Positions 33,051 to 45,029 of a stretch of 64,000 bases of DNA are shown one piece after another. Position 1 is the first letter of the stretch, and every line of letters starts with the position of its first letter. The stretch spans positions 62,001-126,000 of the forward strand of contig JAGBFA010000004.1 of assembly GCA_017936685.1 (NCBI GenBank), written 5' to 3'. The stretch is from Alistipes sp. (GTDB lineage: Bacteria > Bacteroidota > Bacteroidia > Bacteroidales > Rikenellaceae). The notes beneath the pieces were generated by a model. It worked only from the letters and a program-made list of their open reading frames with translations, searched no databases and had not been told where the DNA came from. Made by a program: the position numbers and the translations under genes.

Positions 33051-35600
33051 ATGGCAATAACTTCCAATCCCGAACATCTTCCCACGGTGAACTATAACGA
33101 AGCCGTCGAGGCGTCGAAGGTCTATTTCGGCGGCGACGAGCTGGCTGCCACGGTGTGGGTGAGCAAGTATGCTCTCAAAGATTCGTTCGGAAACATCTAC
33201 GAGAAGACACCCGAGCAGATGCACCATCGTATCGCAGCGGAGATCGGGCGCATAGAGAACAAGTATCCCGATCCGCTGTCGCACAAGGAGATATTCGAGC
33301 TGCTCGACCACTTCCGCTATGTCATTCCGCAGGGCGGACCCATGACCGGCATAGGCAACAACTTCCAGGTGGCATCGCTGTCGAACTGCTTTGTGATAGG
33401 CCACAAGCGTCCGGCCGACTCCTACGGCGGCATATTCCGCATGGACGAGGAGCAGGTGCAGCTGATGAAGCGGCGCGGCGGCGTGGGACACGATCTCTCG
33501 CACATTCGCCCCACAGGCAGCCCCGTCCTGAACTCGGCACTTACCTCGACCGGTGTGGTTCCGTTCATGGAGCGTTACTCCAACTCGACGCGCGAGGTGG
33601 CGCAGGACGGCCGCCGCGGAGCACTGATGCTGTCGCTGCGGATAAAGCACCCCGATGCCGAGCGTTTCATCGATGCCAAGGTCGATACGGGCAAGGTCAC
33701 GGGAGCCAACGTATCGATCAAGATCGACGACGAGTTCATGAAGGCGGCCATAGCCGGCAGGAAATACCACCAGCAGTTCCCCGTCGATGCCGAGAAACCG
33801 CTCTACGAGCAGGATATAGATGCCCGCAAGCTGTGGGACAAGATCATACACAACGCATGGAAATCGGCCGAGCCGGGTGTGCTGTTCTGGGACACGATCA
33901 TTCGCGAGAGCGTGCCCGACTGCTATGCCGACGAAGGTTTCACCACCGTGTCGACCAATCCGTGCGGCGAGATCCCGCTGTGCCCATACGACAGCTGCCG
34001 ACTGTTGGCAATCAATCTGTTGAGCTATGTCGACGAGCCGTTTACCGAGCGCGCGCACTTCAACTTCGACCGATTCCGCGACCACATCGGCAAGGCCATG
34101 CACATGATGGACGACATCATCGATCTGGAATTGGAGAAGGTCGAACTGATCATAAAGAAGATCGAGGCCGATCCCGAAGAGGAGGACGTGCGCAGAGTGG
34201 AGCACGAGCTGTGGCTCAAAATCCGCGATATGGCGCAGAAGGGCCGACGCACGGGTCTGGGCATCACGGCCGAAGGCGACATGCTCGCCGCCTTGGGTCT
34301 TCGCTACGGCTCCGACGAGGCCATAGACTTCGCCGTGGAGGTACACAAGACGCTGGCCGTCGAAGCCTACCGCGCATCGGTGAAGATGGCTCGCGAGCGC
34401 GGTGCGTTCGGCGTGTATGATGCGGCCAAGGAGCGCAACAACCCGATGATAGGACGTATCCGCGAGGCCGATCCGGCTCTCTACGAGGAGATGATCAAGT
34501 ACGGCCGCCGCAATATCGCCATGCTCACCATCGCCCCCACGGGCACCACATCGCTCATGTCGCAGACCACCTCAGGCATCGAGCCGGTGTTCCGCCCCGT
34601 GTACAAGCGTCGCCGCAAGATCAACCCCTCGGACAAGGGGCAGAAGGCATCGTTCGTCGACGAGACCGGCGAGAAGTTCATCGAATATTACGTCTATCAC
34701 CACAACTTCATCAAGTGGGCGGATATCAACGGCTATGATACCAGCAAGCTGCAATCGGTGTCGGACAACGAGCTGAATGCCATGTTGGAGGCCTCGCCCT
34801 ACCACAAGGCCACGGCCAACGACATCGACTGGGTGGCCAAGGTCAAGATGCAGGGAGCCATTCAGAAGTGGGTGGATCACTCGATATCGGTTACGGTCAA
34901 CCTGCCTAACGAGGTATCGGAAGAGCTTGTCGCACAGGTATATCGCACGGCATGGGAGTGCGGCTGCAAGGGTGTGACCGTTTACCGCGACGGCTGTCGC
35001 GACGGTGTTTTGCTCGACATAAAGAGCAAGAAGGCCGACGATGCCGCCCGCAGCGGCGAGTCGATCAAGCGTCCCGATTCGATTCCGGCCGACATCGTCC
35101 GTTTCAAGAACGGCAAGGAGGACTGGATAGCCTTCGTCGGCAAACAGGACGACCGTCCCTACGAGATCTTCACCGGAAAGATCGAAGAGGACGCCATGTA
35201 TATCCCGCCCAAGATCACCCGCGGCTCTATAATAAAGGTATCGGAGGCCGACGGAAGCAAACGCTACGATTTCCAGTATGTCGACCGCTACGGCTACACC
35301 AATACCATCGGCGGCATCTCGCGTCTGTTCGACGAAGAGTTCTGGAACTATGCCAAACTCATCTCGGGCGTATTGCGCTACGGCATGCCTATCGAGAAGG
35401 TGGTGCAGCTCATCGACGGTCTGCATTTAGACAGCGAGACGATCAACACATGGAAAAACGGTGTCGAACGCGCCTTGAAGCAGTATATAGCCGACGGCAC
35501 GAAGGGCAAGGGCAAGTGTCCGCAGTGCGGTCAGGAGAACATGGCCTACCAGAACGGCTGCCTGACATGTATGTCTTGCGGATACTCCAAATGCGGATAA
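33051..35600 (+). CDS. nrdJ: Adenosylcobalamin-dependent ribonucleotide reductase (class II)
   Basis: Reduces ribonucleotides to deoxyribonucleotides using coenzyme B12, oxygen-independently. In this 849-residue protein the active-site pieces are the first redox Cys 113 (SLSNCFVIG), the catalytic triplet Asn 303, Cys 305, Glu 307 (STNPCGEIPLCPYDSC) and phosphate-binding APTGTTSLMSQTTSGIEP. The C-terminus has a cysteine-rich tail (CPQCGQENMAY...CLTCMSCGYSKCG) that both resembles a zinc ribbon and supplies the thiols that re-reduce the active site. The gene is monocistronic, with a strong terminator just downstream. It implies a need for cobalamin. Confidence 0.95.
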   Translation: MAITSNPEHLPTVNYNEAVEASKVYFGGDELAATVWVSKYALKDSFGNIYEKTPEQMHHRIAAEIGRIENKYPDPLSHKEIFELLDHFRYVIPQGGPMTGIGNNFQVASLSNCFVIGHKRPADSYGGIFRMDEEQVQLMKRRGGVGHDLSHIRPTGSPVLNSALTSTGVVPFMERYSNSTREVAQDGRRGALMLSLRIKHPDAERFIDAKVDTGKVTGANVSIKIDDEFMKAAIAGRKYHQQFPVDAEKPLYEQDIDARKLWDKIIHNAWKSAEPGVLFWDTIIRESVPDCYADEGFTTVSTNPCGEIPLCPYDSCRLLAINLLSYVDEPFTERAHFNFDRFRDHIGKAMHMMDDIIDLELEKVELIIKKIEADPEEEDVRRVEHELWLKIRDMAQKGRRTGLGITAEGDMLAALGLRYGSDEAIDFAVEVHKTLAVEAYRASVKMARERGAFGVYDAAKERNNPMIGRIREADPALYEEMIKYGRRNIAMLTIAPTGTTSLMSQTTSGIEPVFRPVYKRRRKINPSDKGQKASFVDETGEKFIEYYVYHHNFIKWADINGYDTSKLQSVSDNELNAMLEASPYHKATANDIDWVAKVKMQGAIQKWVDHSISVTVNLPNEVSEELVAQVYRTAWECGCKGVTVYRDGCRDGVLLDIKSKKADDAARSGESIKRPDSIPADIVRFKNGKEDWIAFVGKQDDRPYEIFTGKIEEDAMYIPPKITRGSIIKVSEADGSKRYDFQYVDRYGYTNTIGGISRLFDEEFWNYAKLISGVLRYGMPIEKVVQLIDGLHLDSETINTWKNGVERALKQYIADGTKGKGKCPQCGQENMAYQNGCLTCMSCGYSKCG

Positions 35601-35625
35601 ACGACTAAAAAATATCCTGTTAAGT

Positions 35626-35655
35626 AAAAAAGTCTGCCGCGGCAGACTTTTTTTT
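35626..35655 (+). terminator. Intrinsic terminator after nrdJ
   Basis: AAAAAGTCTGCCGCGGCAGACTTTTTTTT is a 9-bp GC-rich palindromic stem followed by eight T. It is a textbook Rho-independent terminator, and symmetrical enough to work in both directions. Confidence 0.92.
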
Positions 35656-35667
35656 GTATATTATTTG

Positions 35668-35675
35668 TATATTTG
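35668..35675 (+). promoter_or_regulatory. -7 promoter box for the OmpA-family gene
   Basis: TATATTTG matches TAnnTTTG, 73 nt before ATG 35749. The predicted leader of about 67 nt is A/T-rich (TTAAAGCACG...AAATTTTTAAATT), as seen for highly expressed Bacteroidetes genes. Confidence 0.6.
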
Positions 35676-35748
35676 CCAGCAGTTAGATTGTTAAAGCACG
35701 AAAAGTGTATAACATTAAGAAGGAAAACACAACAGAAATTTTTAAATT

Positions 35749-36948
35749 ATGAAAAAGAGTTTACTTGCTACATTGCTGGTTGTCTGCACGTTGCTTTCAG
35801 CCGGTGTTACAGCCCAGGAGAAGAACGGCGAGAAACTTCGCTGGAAGGGCCACCAGACTAACAAGTTCTGGGACAATTGGGAGATTTCAGCCGGTTTCGG
35901 TAATTCGTTCCTCGATGTCGCAACTGAGATCGGTACGGGCGATCCGGGCGATTTTCTCGATCGCAACAGTTGGAATGCCAACTTTGCCGTGACCAAGTGG
36001 TTCGCGCCCATCATCGGTATGCGTATCCAGCTGGACGGCGGTCAGTATCAGAACTATTCGGATAACCCCGCACTCTACGGAAACGGTCTCTATCAGACTC
36101 CTTACGTATTCGTTCACACCGACATCATGCTGAACCTCTCTAACTGGATCGGCGGCTATCGCGAGGATCGTGTATATTACATCATTCCCTACGCCGGTTT
36201 CGGTTACCATGCAAGTTCGTTCACCGACAACTCGGTGGGCAGCTACAACGGTGAGTTTGCCGTAACGGGCGGTTTGTTGAACAAGTTCCGCGTATGCAAG
36301 TGCCTCGACATTCAGCTCGATCTGCGCACATGGCTGCTTGCGGAGAACTCGCTTCTGCCCCAGATCCGTCAGGGCGGTTCGTATGCTTTCGCATTCTCTG
36401 CATCGGTGGGCGTTGCCTATCGTTTCAACAAGCGCAACTGGTCTAAGGCATACAGCCAGGAGGACGTAGACGGCTATCTGGCCGCTATCGGCGATCTGAA
36501 CAACCGTCTGAACGATGCTAATAACAAGCTGGCAGCCGCCAACAAGCGTATCGGCGATGCAGATGCCGAGAACGCCCGCTTGAAGAACGACCTGAACAAC
36601 TGCTTGAAGCGTCCCGTTGCAACGCAGACCGTTCTGCCCGAGACTTCGGTATTCTTCAACATCGGTTCTGCCGAGTTGACCGGCTATGCCAAGGCTACGC
36701 TCGATCAGTTCGCAGCAACTGTCAAGGACAATGATGCCGAGTTCCGCGTAACGGGTTATGCCGACAAGGAGACCGGTAGCGCAGCTCGCAACAAGCAGCT
36801 CTCTGAGGAGCGTGCACAGGCCGTTGCCGACTACCTCATCGGCAAGGGTATCGCAGCTTCGCGCCTCACCGCCAAAGGCGTTGGCGACACCGAACTGGCA
36901 TTCGACGGCATGAAGCCTATGATCCAGCGTTGCGTGATTATCAAGTAA
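35749..36948 (+). CDS. OmpA family outer-membrane protein
   Basis: A 399-residue protein with a signal peptide (KSLLATLLVVCTLLSAGVTAQ). It has an N-terminal eight-strand-type barrel (WEISAGFGNSFLDVATEIG; YIIPYAGFGYHASSF) and a coiled-coil/periodic linker (LNNRLNDANNKLAAANKRIG, about residues 250-285). The C-terminal OmpA peptidoglycan-binding domain has SVFFNIGSAELTGYAKATLD, RVTGYADKETGSAARNKQLS and ERAQAVADYLIGKGI. It ties the outer membrane to peptidoglycan. Codon use is biased towards GGT/CGT and AAC/CTG compared with neighbours, consistent with abundant expression. It is flanked by its own promoter and terminator. Confidence 0.93.
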   Translation: MKKSLLATLLVVCTLLSAGVTAQEKNGEKLRWKGHQTNKFWDNWEISAGFGNSFLDVATEIGTGDPGDFLDRNSWNANFAVTKWFAPIIGMRIQLDGGQYQNYSDNPALYGNGLYQTPYVFVHTDIMLNLSNWIGGYREDRVYYIIPYAGFGYHASSFTDNSVGSYNGEFAVTGGLLNKFRVCKCLDIQLDLRTWLLAENSLLPQIRQGGSYAFAFSASVGVAYRFNKRNWSKAYSQEDVDGYLAAIGDLNNRLNDANNKLAAANKRIGDADAENARLKNDLNNCLKRPVATQTVLPETSVFFNIGSAELTGYAKATLDQFAATVKDNDAEFRVTGYADKETGSAARNKQLSEERAQAVADYLIGKGIAASRLTAKGVGDTELAFDGMKPMIQRCVIIK

Positions 36949-36970
36949 TCCTGCACCGGAGATTCATATC

Positions 36971-37006
36971 GACAGCCTTCCCCCTCGGGGAGGGCTGTCT
37001 GTTTTT
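36971..37006 (+). terminator. Intrinsic terminator after the OmpA-family gene
   Basis: GACAGCCTTCCCC pairs with GGGGAGGGCTGTC across a TC loop (one wobble/mismatch), followed by TGTTTTT. Confidence 0.9.
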
Positions 37007-37039
37007 ATCCCCTGCCGATGCTCATAAGCCGAAAATAGT

Positions 37040-37047
37040 TATCTTTG
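37040..37047 (+). promoter_or_regulatory. -7 promoter box for queA
   Basis: TATCTTTG lies 29 nt upstream of ATG 37077. This gives a leader of about 23 nt. Confidence 0.6.
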
Positions 37048-37076
37048 CATAGAAAAAAAGCAACCCCGACACGAAC

Positions 37077-39640
<2,564 letters not shown>

Positions 39641-39641
39641 C

Positions 39642-39762
39642 TTTTTCGTCAAAAGCGGCATTCTACTGCCGCGCACTTGCTCCGCCGAATAGGTAGTACG
39701 CCAAGTACAACCTATCCGGCGGATCTTCGTTTGCGTTGTATAATACCGCTTTTGACGAAAAA
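39642..39762. repeat. Hairpin element copy P3, abutting eno stop
   Basis: The outer arms are a perfect 17-bp inverted pair: TTTTTCGTCAAAAGCGG (39642-39658) and its complement (39746-39762). The inner stem at 39682-39722 pairs CCGCCGAATAGGTAGTAC with GTACAACCTATCCGGCGG (two mismatches). The left end directly follows the eno stop codon. Confidence 0.9.
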
Positions 39763-40012
39763 GTGCGCATGATTCTTTGCACACCGACAATGTCATTCTG
39801 AACGAAGCCACGCGGAGTGAAGAATCCGGTTGGGGAAGACATGACCATCGTACTGTCACTCCGAGGAGCCGCAGGCGACGTGGGAGTCTCGCGTGCGGGA
39901 GAGTGTTCGTCGAATGGGGATTTGTCGACCTCGAAACAGAGATTCTCACGTCGGACGTGCCGTCCTCCTCAGAATGACATGGTGAAAATACTCTCCAAAG
40001 CACCACAACCCC
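39763..40012. repeat. Composite intergenic repeat array F
   Basis: Between hairpin elements P3 and P4 lie an inverted linker (GTGCGCATGATTCTTTG), a TGTCATTCTGAACGAAGCC...AAGAATCCGGTTGGGGA unit (39790-39837), a full TGTCACTCCGAGGAGC...CTCCTCAGAATGACATGG unit (39855-39983) and a forward linker (39984-40012). No gene is supported here. Confidence 0.75.
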
Positions 40013-40133
40013 TTTTTCGTCAAAACGCCGCAGATGCAACGCGACGACAGAGCGAGACGATGGGCTGTACTGACGTACTGCCCATTGGCGAGCGACGAGG
40101 AGAGGAAGCAGGTGCAGTGTTTTCATGGAAAAG
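40013..40133. repeat. Hairpin element copy P4
   Basis: Left arm TTTTTCGTCAAAACGCCG (40013-40030), right arm GTGTTTTCATGGAAAAG (40117-40133). The inner stem ATGGGCTGTAC...GTACTGCCCAT is at 40060-40086. It belongs to the same subtype as P11 (AAAACGCC arm, GTGTTTTC end). Confidence 0.75.
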
Positions 40134-40139
40134 AAACGA

Positions 40140-40259
40140 TTTTTCGTCAAAAGCGGTATTATACCACGCAAACGAAGATCGCCCAGATGGGACGTACTGA
40201 CGTACTTCCCATTTGGGCGAGCGAGTGCGCGGCAGTAGAATGCCGCTTTTCACGAAAAA
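40140..40259. repeat. Hairpin element copy P5, abutting tpiA stop
   Basis: Arms TTTTTCGTCAAAAGCGG (40140-40156) and CCGCTTTTCACGAAAAA (40243-40259). The inner stem is CAGATGGGACGTAC...GTACTTCCCATTTG. It ends 4 nt beyond the tpiA stop codon (40264-40266, minus strand). Confidence 0.9.
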
Positions 40260-40263
40260 GAAA

Positions 40264-41016
40264 TTAGAAGCCCTTGCCAATAGATAGGAAATCCTCCGCT
40301 TTGAGAGCTGCACCGCCGATAAGACCACCGTCGACATCGGCCTTGGCGAAGATCTCGGCTGCGTTAGAGGGCTTGCAAGAGCCGCCGTAGAGGATAGGGC
40401 ACTCGTCGGCTGCGGCACCGAACTTAGAACGCAGAACCTCGCGGATATATGCGTGGATCTCCTGTGCCTGATCGGCAGTAGCGGTCTTGCCGGTACCGAT
40501 GGCCCATACGGGCTCGTAGGCGATAACAAGGTCGGCGAACTGCTCGGCAGTGAGGTTGAACACAACCTCCTCGATCTGAGCCTTCACCACGTCGAAGTGA
40601 CGGCCGGCCTCGCGCTCTTCGAGGTTCTCGCCCACGCAGTAGATGGGAGTGAGGTTGTTGGCATAGGCCTGCTCCATCTTCTTGTTGAGAGTGGCAGAGG
40701 TCTCGCCGTAATACTGGCGACGCTCAGAGTGACCCAGGATCACATACTTGCAACCCAGAGCCGCGATCATCGAGGCTGCGATCTCGCCCGTGTAGGCACC
40801 CTTGGCCTCGGTTGCGCAGTTCTGTGCACCGACGGCGATGTCGCTGCCCTTCAAGGTCTCGACCACCTGCGACAGATGCGTAAAGGGAGGACATACGATG
40901 AAGTTGACGCACGAGCAAACCTCGCCGCGGCCTGCGGCAACGCCCTTGGCCAGCTCTACACCCTCGGCAGGAAGAGTATTCATCTTCCAGTTGCCTGCTA
41001 CAATTTTCTTTCTCAT
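40264..41016 (-). CDS. tpiA: Triosephosphate isomerase
   Basis: Interconverts dihydroxyacetone phosphate and glyceraldehyde 3-phosphate. The 250-residue TIM barrel has the N-terminal KIVAGNWKMNTLP (Asn/Lys active site), the electrophilic His in ILGHSERRQYYGE, the catalytic Glu in VIAYEPVWAIGTGKTAT, phosphate-binding LYGGSCKPSNA and GGLIGGAALK. It follows lysS by 67 nt on the same strand. The hairpin element P5 begins just past its stop. Like eno, its coding sequence uses strongly expressed codons. Confidence 0.98.
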   Translation of the reverse strand: MRKKIVAGNWKMNTLPAEGVELAKGVAAGRGEVCSCVNFIVCPPFTHLSQVVETLKGSDIAVGAQNCATEAKGAYTGEIAASMIAALGCKYVILGHSERRQYYGETSATLNKKMEQAYANNLTPIYCVGENLEEREAGRHFDVVKAQIEEVVFNLTAEQFADLVIAYEPVWAIGTGKTATADQAQEIHAYIREVLRSKFGAAADECPILYGGSCKPSNAAEIFAKADVDGGLIGGAALKAEDFLSIGKGF

Positions 41017-41083
41017 AATAAATCTGTTTATTTCGGTTTGACACTTTTCTTTTTATCCACTTATCCGCGTCGGGCGCAATGTG

Positions 41084-42811
41084 CTACTCGTCCTGACCGC
41101 ACCAACGCTTGACATCGTCCATCGAGGGGGCTTTCAGACCGAGCTTGTTCTTCTTGTTGAAGCCGCAAAGGTCGTTGAAGAACTTGCCAGCAGAGAGCTT
41201 CGACAGCGACTCGACGGTGATGTAACCCATCTTCTGTATGACGGGCACCCACTCCTCGGGTATGCCGATTGCGGTGTATGCCTCGACGGGATCGGTCACG
41301 GGCTTCTTCTCGGGACGCATCGTCGGGAAGAACAAGACGTCCTGAATAGAGCTTTCGCCGGTCATGAACATCGTCAGACGGTCGATGCCTATGCCCATGC
41401 CCGAGCACGAGGGCATGCCGTATTCCAACGCGCGGACGAAATCCATGTCGATGAACATGGCCTCGTCGTCGCCGCGCTCCGACAGGCGCATCTGCTCCTG
41501 GAAACGCTCCAACTGGTCGATCGGATCGTTCAGCTCCGAGTAGGCGTTGCACAGCTCCTTGCCGTTGACAAACAGCTCGAAACGCTCCGTCAGATCGGGA
41601 TTGCTGCGGTGACGCTTGCACAGCGGCGACATCTCGATGGGATAGTCCGTAACGAACGTAGGCTGGATCAGGTCGCCTTCGCAATACTGGCCGAATATGG
41701 CATCGATCAGCTTGCCCTTGCCCATCGTGTCGTCGACCTCGACATTAAGACGCGCACAGGCCTCGCGCAGCTGCTCCTCCGACTGACCCGTGATGTCGTA
41801 GCCGGTCTTCTCCTTGATGGCATCGGTCATGGTAAGGCGGCGGAACGGAGCCTTGAACGATATGGTGCGGCCGTCGATCTCGATGTCGGTGGTGCCGTTT
41901 ACGGCCAGTGCCACGCGCTCCAACATCTGCTCGGTGAACTCCTGCATCCAGATGTAGTCCTTGTAGGCCACATAGATCTCCATGCAGGTGAACTCGGGGT
42001 TGTGCGTGCGGTCCATGCCCTCGTTGCGGAAGTTCTTGCCGAACTCGTAGACACCGTCGAAACCGCCGACGATCAAGCGTTTGAGATACAGCTCAGTGGC
42101 TATTCGCATGTAGAAGTCGATATCCAGAGCATTGTGGTGCGTGATGAACGGACGCGCCGAAGCTCCTCCCGGTATGGGTTGCAGGATCGGCGTCTCGACC
42201 TCGGTGTATCCGCGCTCGTTGAAGAAGTCGCGCATGGTCTGCATGATGCGGGCGCGCTTGACGAAGGTATCCTTCACGTGGGGGTTGACTACCAGATCGA
42301 CATAACGCTGGCGGTAGCGCACCTCGGGATCGGTCAGGGCATCGAACGTCTGACCGTCTTTCTGCTTGACCACGGGCAGCGGACGTATCGACTTGGATAT
42401 GACCGTCAGCTTGCGGCAGTGCACCGACAGCTCGCCCGTGTTGGTCAGGAAAGCGAAGCCCTCCACGCCGACGAAGTCGCCGATGTCGAGCAGTTTCTTG
42501 AACACGGTGTTATAGAGTGTGGGATCGCCCTCGGGGCAGATGTCGTCGCGGCGTATGTAGATCTGAATGCGGCCCGTCGAGTCCTGCAACTCGAAAAACG
42601 AGGCCGAGCCCATGATGCGGCGGCTCATGATGCGGCCTGCCACCGAGACACTCTGATAGTTGCCCTTCTCGGGCAAGTAGTTCTCGGCGATCTCGCGTGC
42701 CGTAGCCGTAACCTCATAACGCTCTGCCGGATAGGGATTGATGCCCAATTCGCGCAAAGCCGCCAAAGAGTTGCGTCGCAGTTGTTCTTGTTCGCTCAGT
42801 TCCAAGCTCAT
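41084..42811 (-). CDS. lysS: Lysine--tRNA ligase, class II, with C-terminal extension
   Basis: Charges tRNA-Lys. The 575-residue protein has an OB-fold anticodon-binding domain ([20 protein letters not shown]) and the class II core: motif 1 with [19 protein letters not shown], motif 2 [20 protein letters not shown], motif 3 [20 protein letters not shown]. Beyond the usual end ([10 protein letters not shown], about residue 505) lies a tail of about 70 residues ([20 protein letters not shown] ... [14 protein letters not shown]) resembling a helical helix-hairpin-helix-like segment, present in Bacteroidales LysS. It lies 61 nt after the PAP2 gene in a minus-strand cluster. Confidence 0.96.
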   Translation of the reverse strand: MSLELSEQEQLRRNSLAALRELGINPYPAERYEVTATAREIAENYLPEKGNYQSVSVAGRIMSRRIMGSASFFELQDSTGRIQIYIRRDDICPEGDPTLYNTVFKKLLDIGDFVGVEGFAFLTNTGELSVHCRKLTVISKSIRPLPVVKQKDGQTFDALTDPEVRYRQRYVDLVVNPHVKDTFVKRARIMQTMRDFFNERGYTEVETPILQPIPGGASARPFITHHNALDIDFYMRIATELYLKRLIVGGFDGVYEFGKNFRNEGMDRTHNPEFTCMEIYVAYKDYIWMQEFTEQMLERVALAVNGTTDIEIDGRTISFKAPFRRLTMTDAIKEKTGYDITGQSEEQLREACARLNVEVDDTMGKGKLIDAIFGQYCEGDLIQPTFVTDYPIEMSPLCKRHRSNPDLTERFELFVNGKELCNAYSELNDPIDQLERFQEQMRLSERGDDEAMFIDMDFVRALEYGMPSCSGMGIGIDRLTMFMTGESSIQDVLFFPTMRPEKKPVTDPVEAYTAIGIPEEWVPVIQKMGYITVESLSKLSAGKFFNDLCGFNKKNKLGLKAPSMDDVKRWCGQDE

Positions 42812-42872
42812 AGATATATCGTTTTAAATTTGATTCGTTTCCGTGGTGCAAAGATACTAAATATTTGAAAAA

Positions 42873-43478
42873 TCACAGCTCTTTGCCGCGCTCTTTCTTG
42901 CCGCCGCTCTTCGCGTACAGGCGCAGTGCGCGGCCGTAGAGCCACACGCAGAGCCAGCCCGACAGCACACCCACGGCCGCGCCCAGCAGCAAATCGCACG
43001 GGAAGTGACATGCAAGATATATGCGCGAATAGCATATCAGCAGCGTTATGACGATCATGGTCCATGCGAACCAACGCCGCCCCACCGCGACGATCGACAT
43101 TACGGCCAGTGCCGCCACCGTCGAGGCGTGCGACGAGACCGTGCCGTAGGGTCCGTGGTCGAACGAGGGGACATGTATGGCACCCAACTCCTCGGTGAAC
43201 ATCGGACGCGGACGCGCCGGAAACGAGGGCCACAGATCCTTCAACAGACCCGAGTGTTTGAATATGCCGGCTATGATGTCGGCCAGCCCCATGGCAGCAA
43301 ACAGCAGCACAACGAAGAGCAGCAACCCGCGCCACGAGTCGCGCCGCCACACCAGATAGAATATGAGCAGGTAGAGCGGTATCCACATCGCCGTGCCCGA
43401 CACGGCCTCCATGGCGGCGTCCATTGCAGAGCCGCCGTCGAAATTAAGAGCCTTGAAAATTCCCCAGTCCCAGGTCAT
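42873..43478 (-). CDS. PAP2-type membrane phosphatase
   Basis: A 201-residue integral membrane protein with five or six hydrophobic segments and the three PAP2 active-site motifs: KHSGLLKDLWPSFPARPRP, GTVSSHAST (nucleophile-assisting His) and SRIYLACHFPCDLLLG. It would remove phosphate from a lipid such as undecaprenyl diphosphate or phosphatidic acid at the outer face of the cytoplasmic membrane. It is 12 nt downstream of the MBOAT gene; pairing with an acyltransferase suggests a cell-wall or polysaccharide role. The lysine/arginine-rich tail is cytoplasmic. Confidence 0.9.
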   Translation of the reverse strand: MTWDWGIFKALNFDGGSAMDAAMEAVSGTAMWIPLYLLIFYLVWRRDSWRGLLLFVVLLFAAMGLADIIAGIFKHSGLLKDLWPSFPARPRPMFTEELGAIHVPSFDHGPYGTVSSHASTVAALAVMSIVAVGRRWFAWTMIVITLLICYSRIYLACHFPCDLLLGAAVGVLSGWLCVWLYGRALRLYAKSGGKKERGKEL

Positions 43479-43490
43479 CGTCCGAAAAGT

Positions 43491-45023
43491 TTAGAAGTTA
43501 GCGTAAATAGGCAGTCCGGCACCGGCCACATCGGCGGCCTCCAACATCGCCGAGCACTGCATCGTGCACCAGATGGCAGCCACGATCAGCACCACCTGCA
43601 CCACAAAGCCGCCCCTTACGACCGCCCGCTCCACGCCGCGATCGAAGCTCGCGGGCAGGGCGTGCATCGCATAGCCTATGCCCATCATCACAAAGGCCAC
43701 CCAGTTGCTCTCGACAAACGGCACGATCTGCGACGCATCGAAATTGCGGGTCATGTTGCCGAGCATGACCGCCACCTGCTGCATGTCCGAGGCGTTGAAC
43801 AGCAGCCAGCCGAAAGCCACTATGTGGAACGTCAGCAGCACACCCGGCAGGCGTCGCCACCACGGCATCTCCCGCCCCACGGGCTTGGCACCCGGCACCA
43901 CCGCCAGCCACACCTTGTGCAGAGCCAACGCAACGCCGTGCAGCAGACCCCACGCAATGAACGTGAGTCCCACGCCGTGCCACAGGCCGCCTAAAAACAT
44001 CGTGACTATCAGATTCCAATAGGTGCGCAGACGGCCGCGGCGATTGCCGCCGAGCGATATGTAGAGGTAGTCTTTGAGCCATGTCGAGAGCGATATGTGC
44101 CAACGTCGCCAGAACTCGGTTATGGTGGCCGAGTGATAGGGTGCGTCGAAGTTCTGCGGCAGGCGGAATCCCATCAGAAGAGCCACGCCCACAGCCAGAT
44201 CGGAGTAACCCGAGAAGTCGCAATATATCTGCATCGTGAAGCCGTAGACGGCCATCAGCGCGACGATGCCGCCGTCGCCCATCTCGCCCGCGAATGCCGG
44301 ACGTACCAGCAGCACGCCGATGCACTTGGCCAAAACGGCATACTTCACCAGACCGCCGGCTATGAGCCGTGCGGCACGCCCCACATCTTCGCGCGAGGGG
44401 GCCGTATCGCGGCTCTGCATCTGAGCTATGAAGTCGTCGTTGCGCACTAACGGACCCAGAAACATCTTCGGGAAGAACGACAGCAGGAACAGATACTCCG
44501 TGAAGTGTCCGAGCGGGCGTATGCGTCCGCGGTATATGTCGACCACATAGGATATCGACTGAAAGACGAAGAACGACACGCCGGCCGGTGCCACCACCTT
44601 GCCTATGTCGAGCGTTCCCTCGCCGTAGAAGCCCTCCAACAGATCGACGAAAAAGCCCGTCGCCTTGAAGTAGGCGAGTATGCCGACGTTGACCGCCACG
44701 CTCCACGCCACCCATCGGCGGCCGCTGCGGCCTCGCGAACGATCGCGCGCCACGCACCGGCCTATGGCAAAGTCGTTGAAGGCAACGAACAGCAGCAGCA
44801 GGATATATATGCCGCTGAGCTTGTAATAGAAATAGAGGGAAAATGCCGCGACATAGATCGTGCGCAGAGCGACGGCGCGACGCACCAAAGCATATCCCGT
44901 CAGAAAGACGATGAACGCCGCAAGGAAAAAGCCGCTGGCGAGAGTCATCGGCGAGGCCTCGTCGAAGAGCAGCATCGTCTCTATGCGCTCGGCGATATTG
45001 TCGGCAAATACAGGTAATTCCAT
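43491..45023 (-). CDS. MBOAT-family membrane O-acyltransferase (AlgI/PatA-like)
   Basis: A 510-residue polytopic protein. The MBOAT signature is clear: GFRLPQNFDAPYHSATITEF, FWRRWHISLSTWLKDYLYIS, LGGNRRGRLRTYWNLIVTM and the catalytic His in FLGGLWHGVGLTFIAWG. Such proteins carry acyl (usually acetyl) groups across the cytoplasmic membrane for transfer to an extracellular glycan. Its partner is very likely the SGNH protein encoded 6 nt upstream, as in AlgI/AlgJ or PatA/PatB pairs. The glycan acceptor cannot be told from the sequence; peptidoglycan or a surface polysaccharide are the main options. Confidence 0.92.
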   Translation of the reverse strand: MELPVFADNIAERIETMLLFDEASPMTLASGFFLAAFIVFLTGYALVRRAVALRTIYVAAFSLYFYYKLSGIYILLLLFVAFNDFAIGRCVARDRSRGRSGRRWVAWSVAVNVGILAYFKATGFFVDLLEGFYGEGTLDIGKVVAPAGVSFFVFQSISYVVDIYRGRIRPLGHFTEYLFLLSFFPKMFLGPLVRNDDFIAQMQSRDTAPSREDVGRAARLIAGGLVKYAVLAKCIGVLLVRPAFAGEMGDGGIVALMAVYGFTMQIYCDFSGYSDLAVGVALLMGFRLPQNFDAPYHSATITEFWRRWHISLSTWLKDYLYISLGGNRRGRLRTYWNLIVTMFLGGLWHGVGLTFIAWGLLHGVALALHKVWLAVVPGAKPVGREMPWWRRLPGVLLTFHIVAFGWLLFNASDMQQVAVMLGNMTRNFDASQIVPFVESNWVAFVMMGIGYAMHALPASFDRGVERAVVRGGFVVQVVLIVAAIWCTMQCSAMLEAADVAGAGLPIYANF

Positions 45024-45029
45024 CTTCGG

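Noticed and set aside
41081..42868. 595-residue frame opposite lysS, and similar long antisense frames opposite thrS, nrdJ and PBP1A
   Set aside because: They mirror real genes with high GC third positions and show no domain motifs; the opposite-strand genes are full-length known families.
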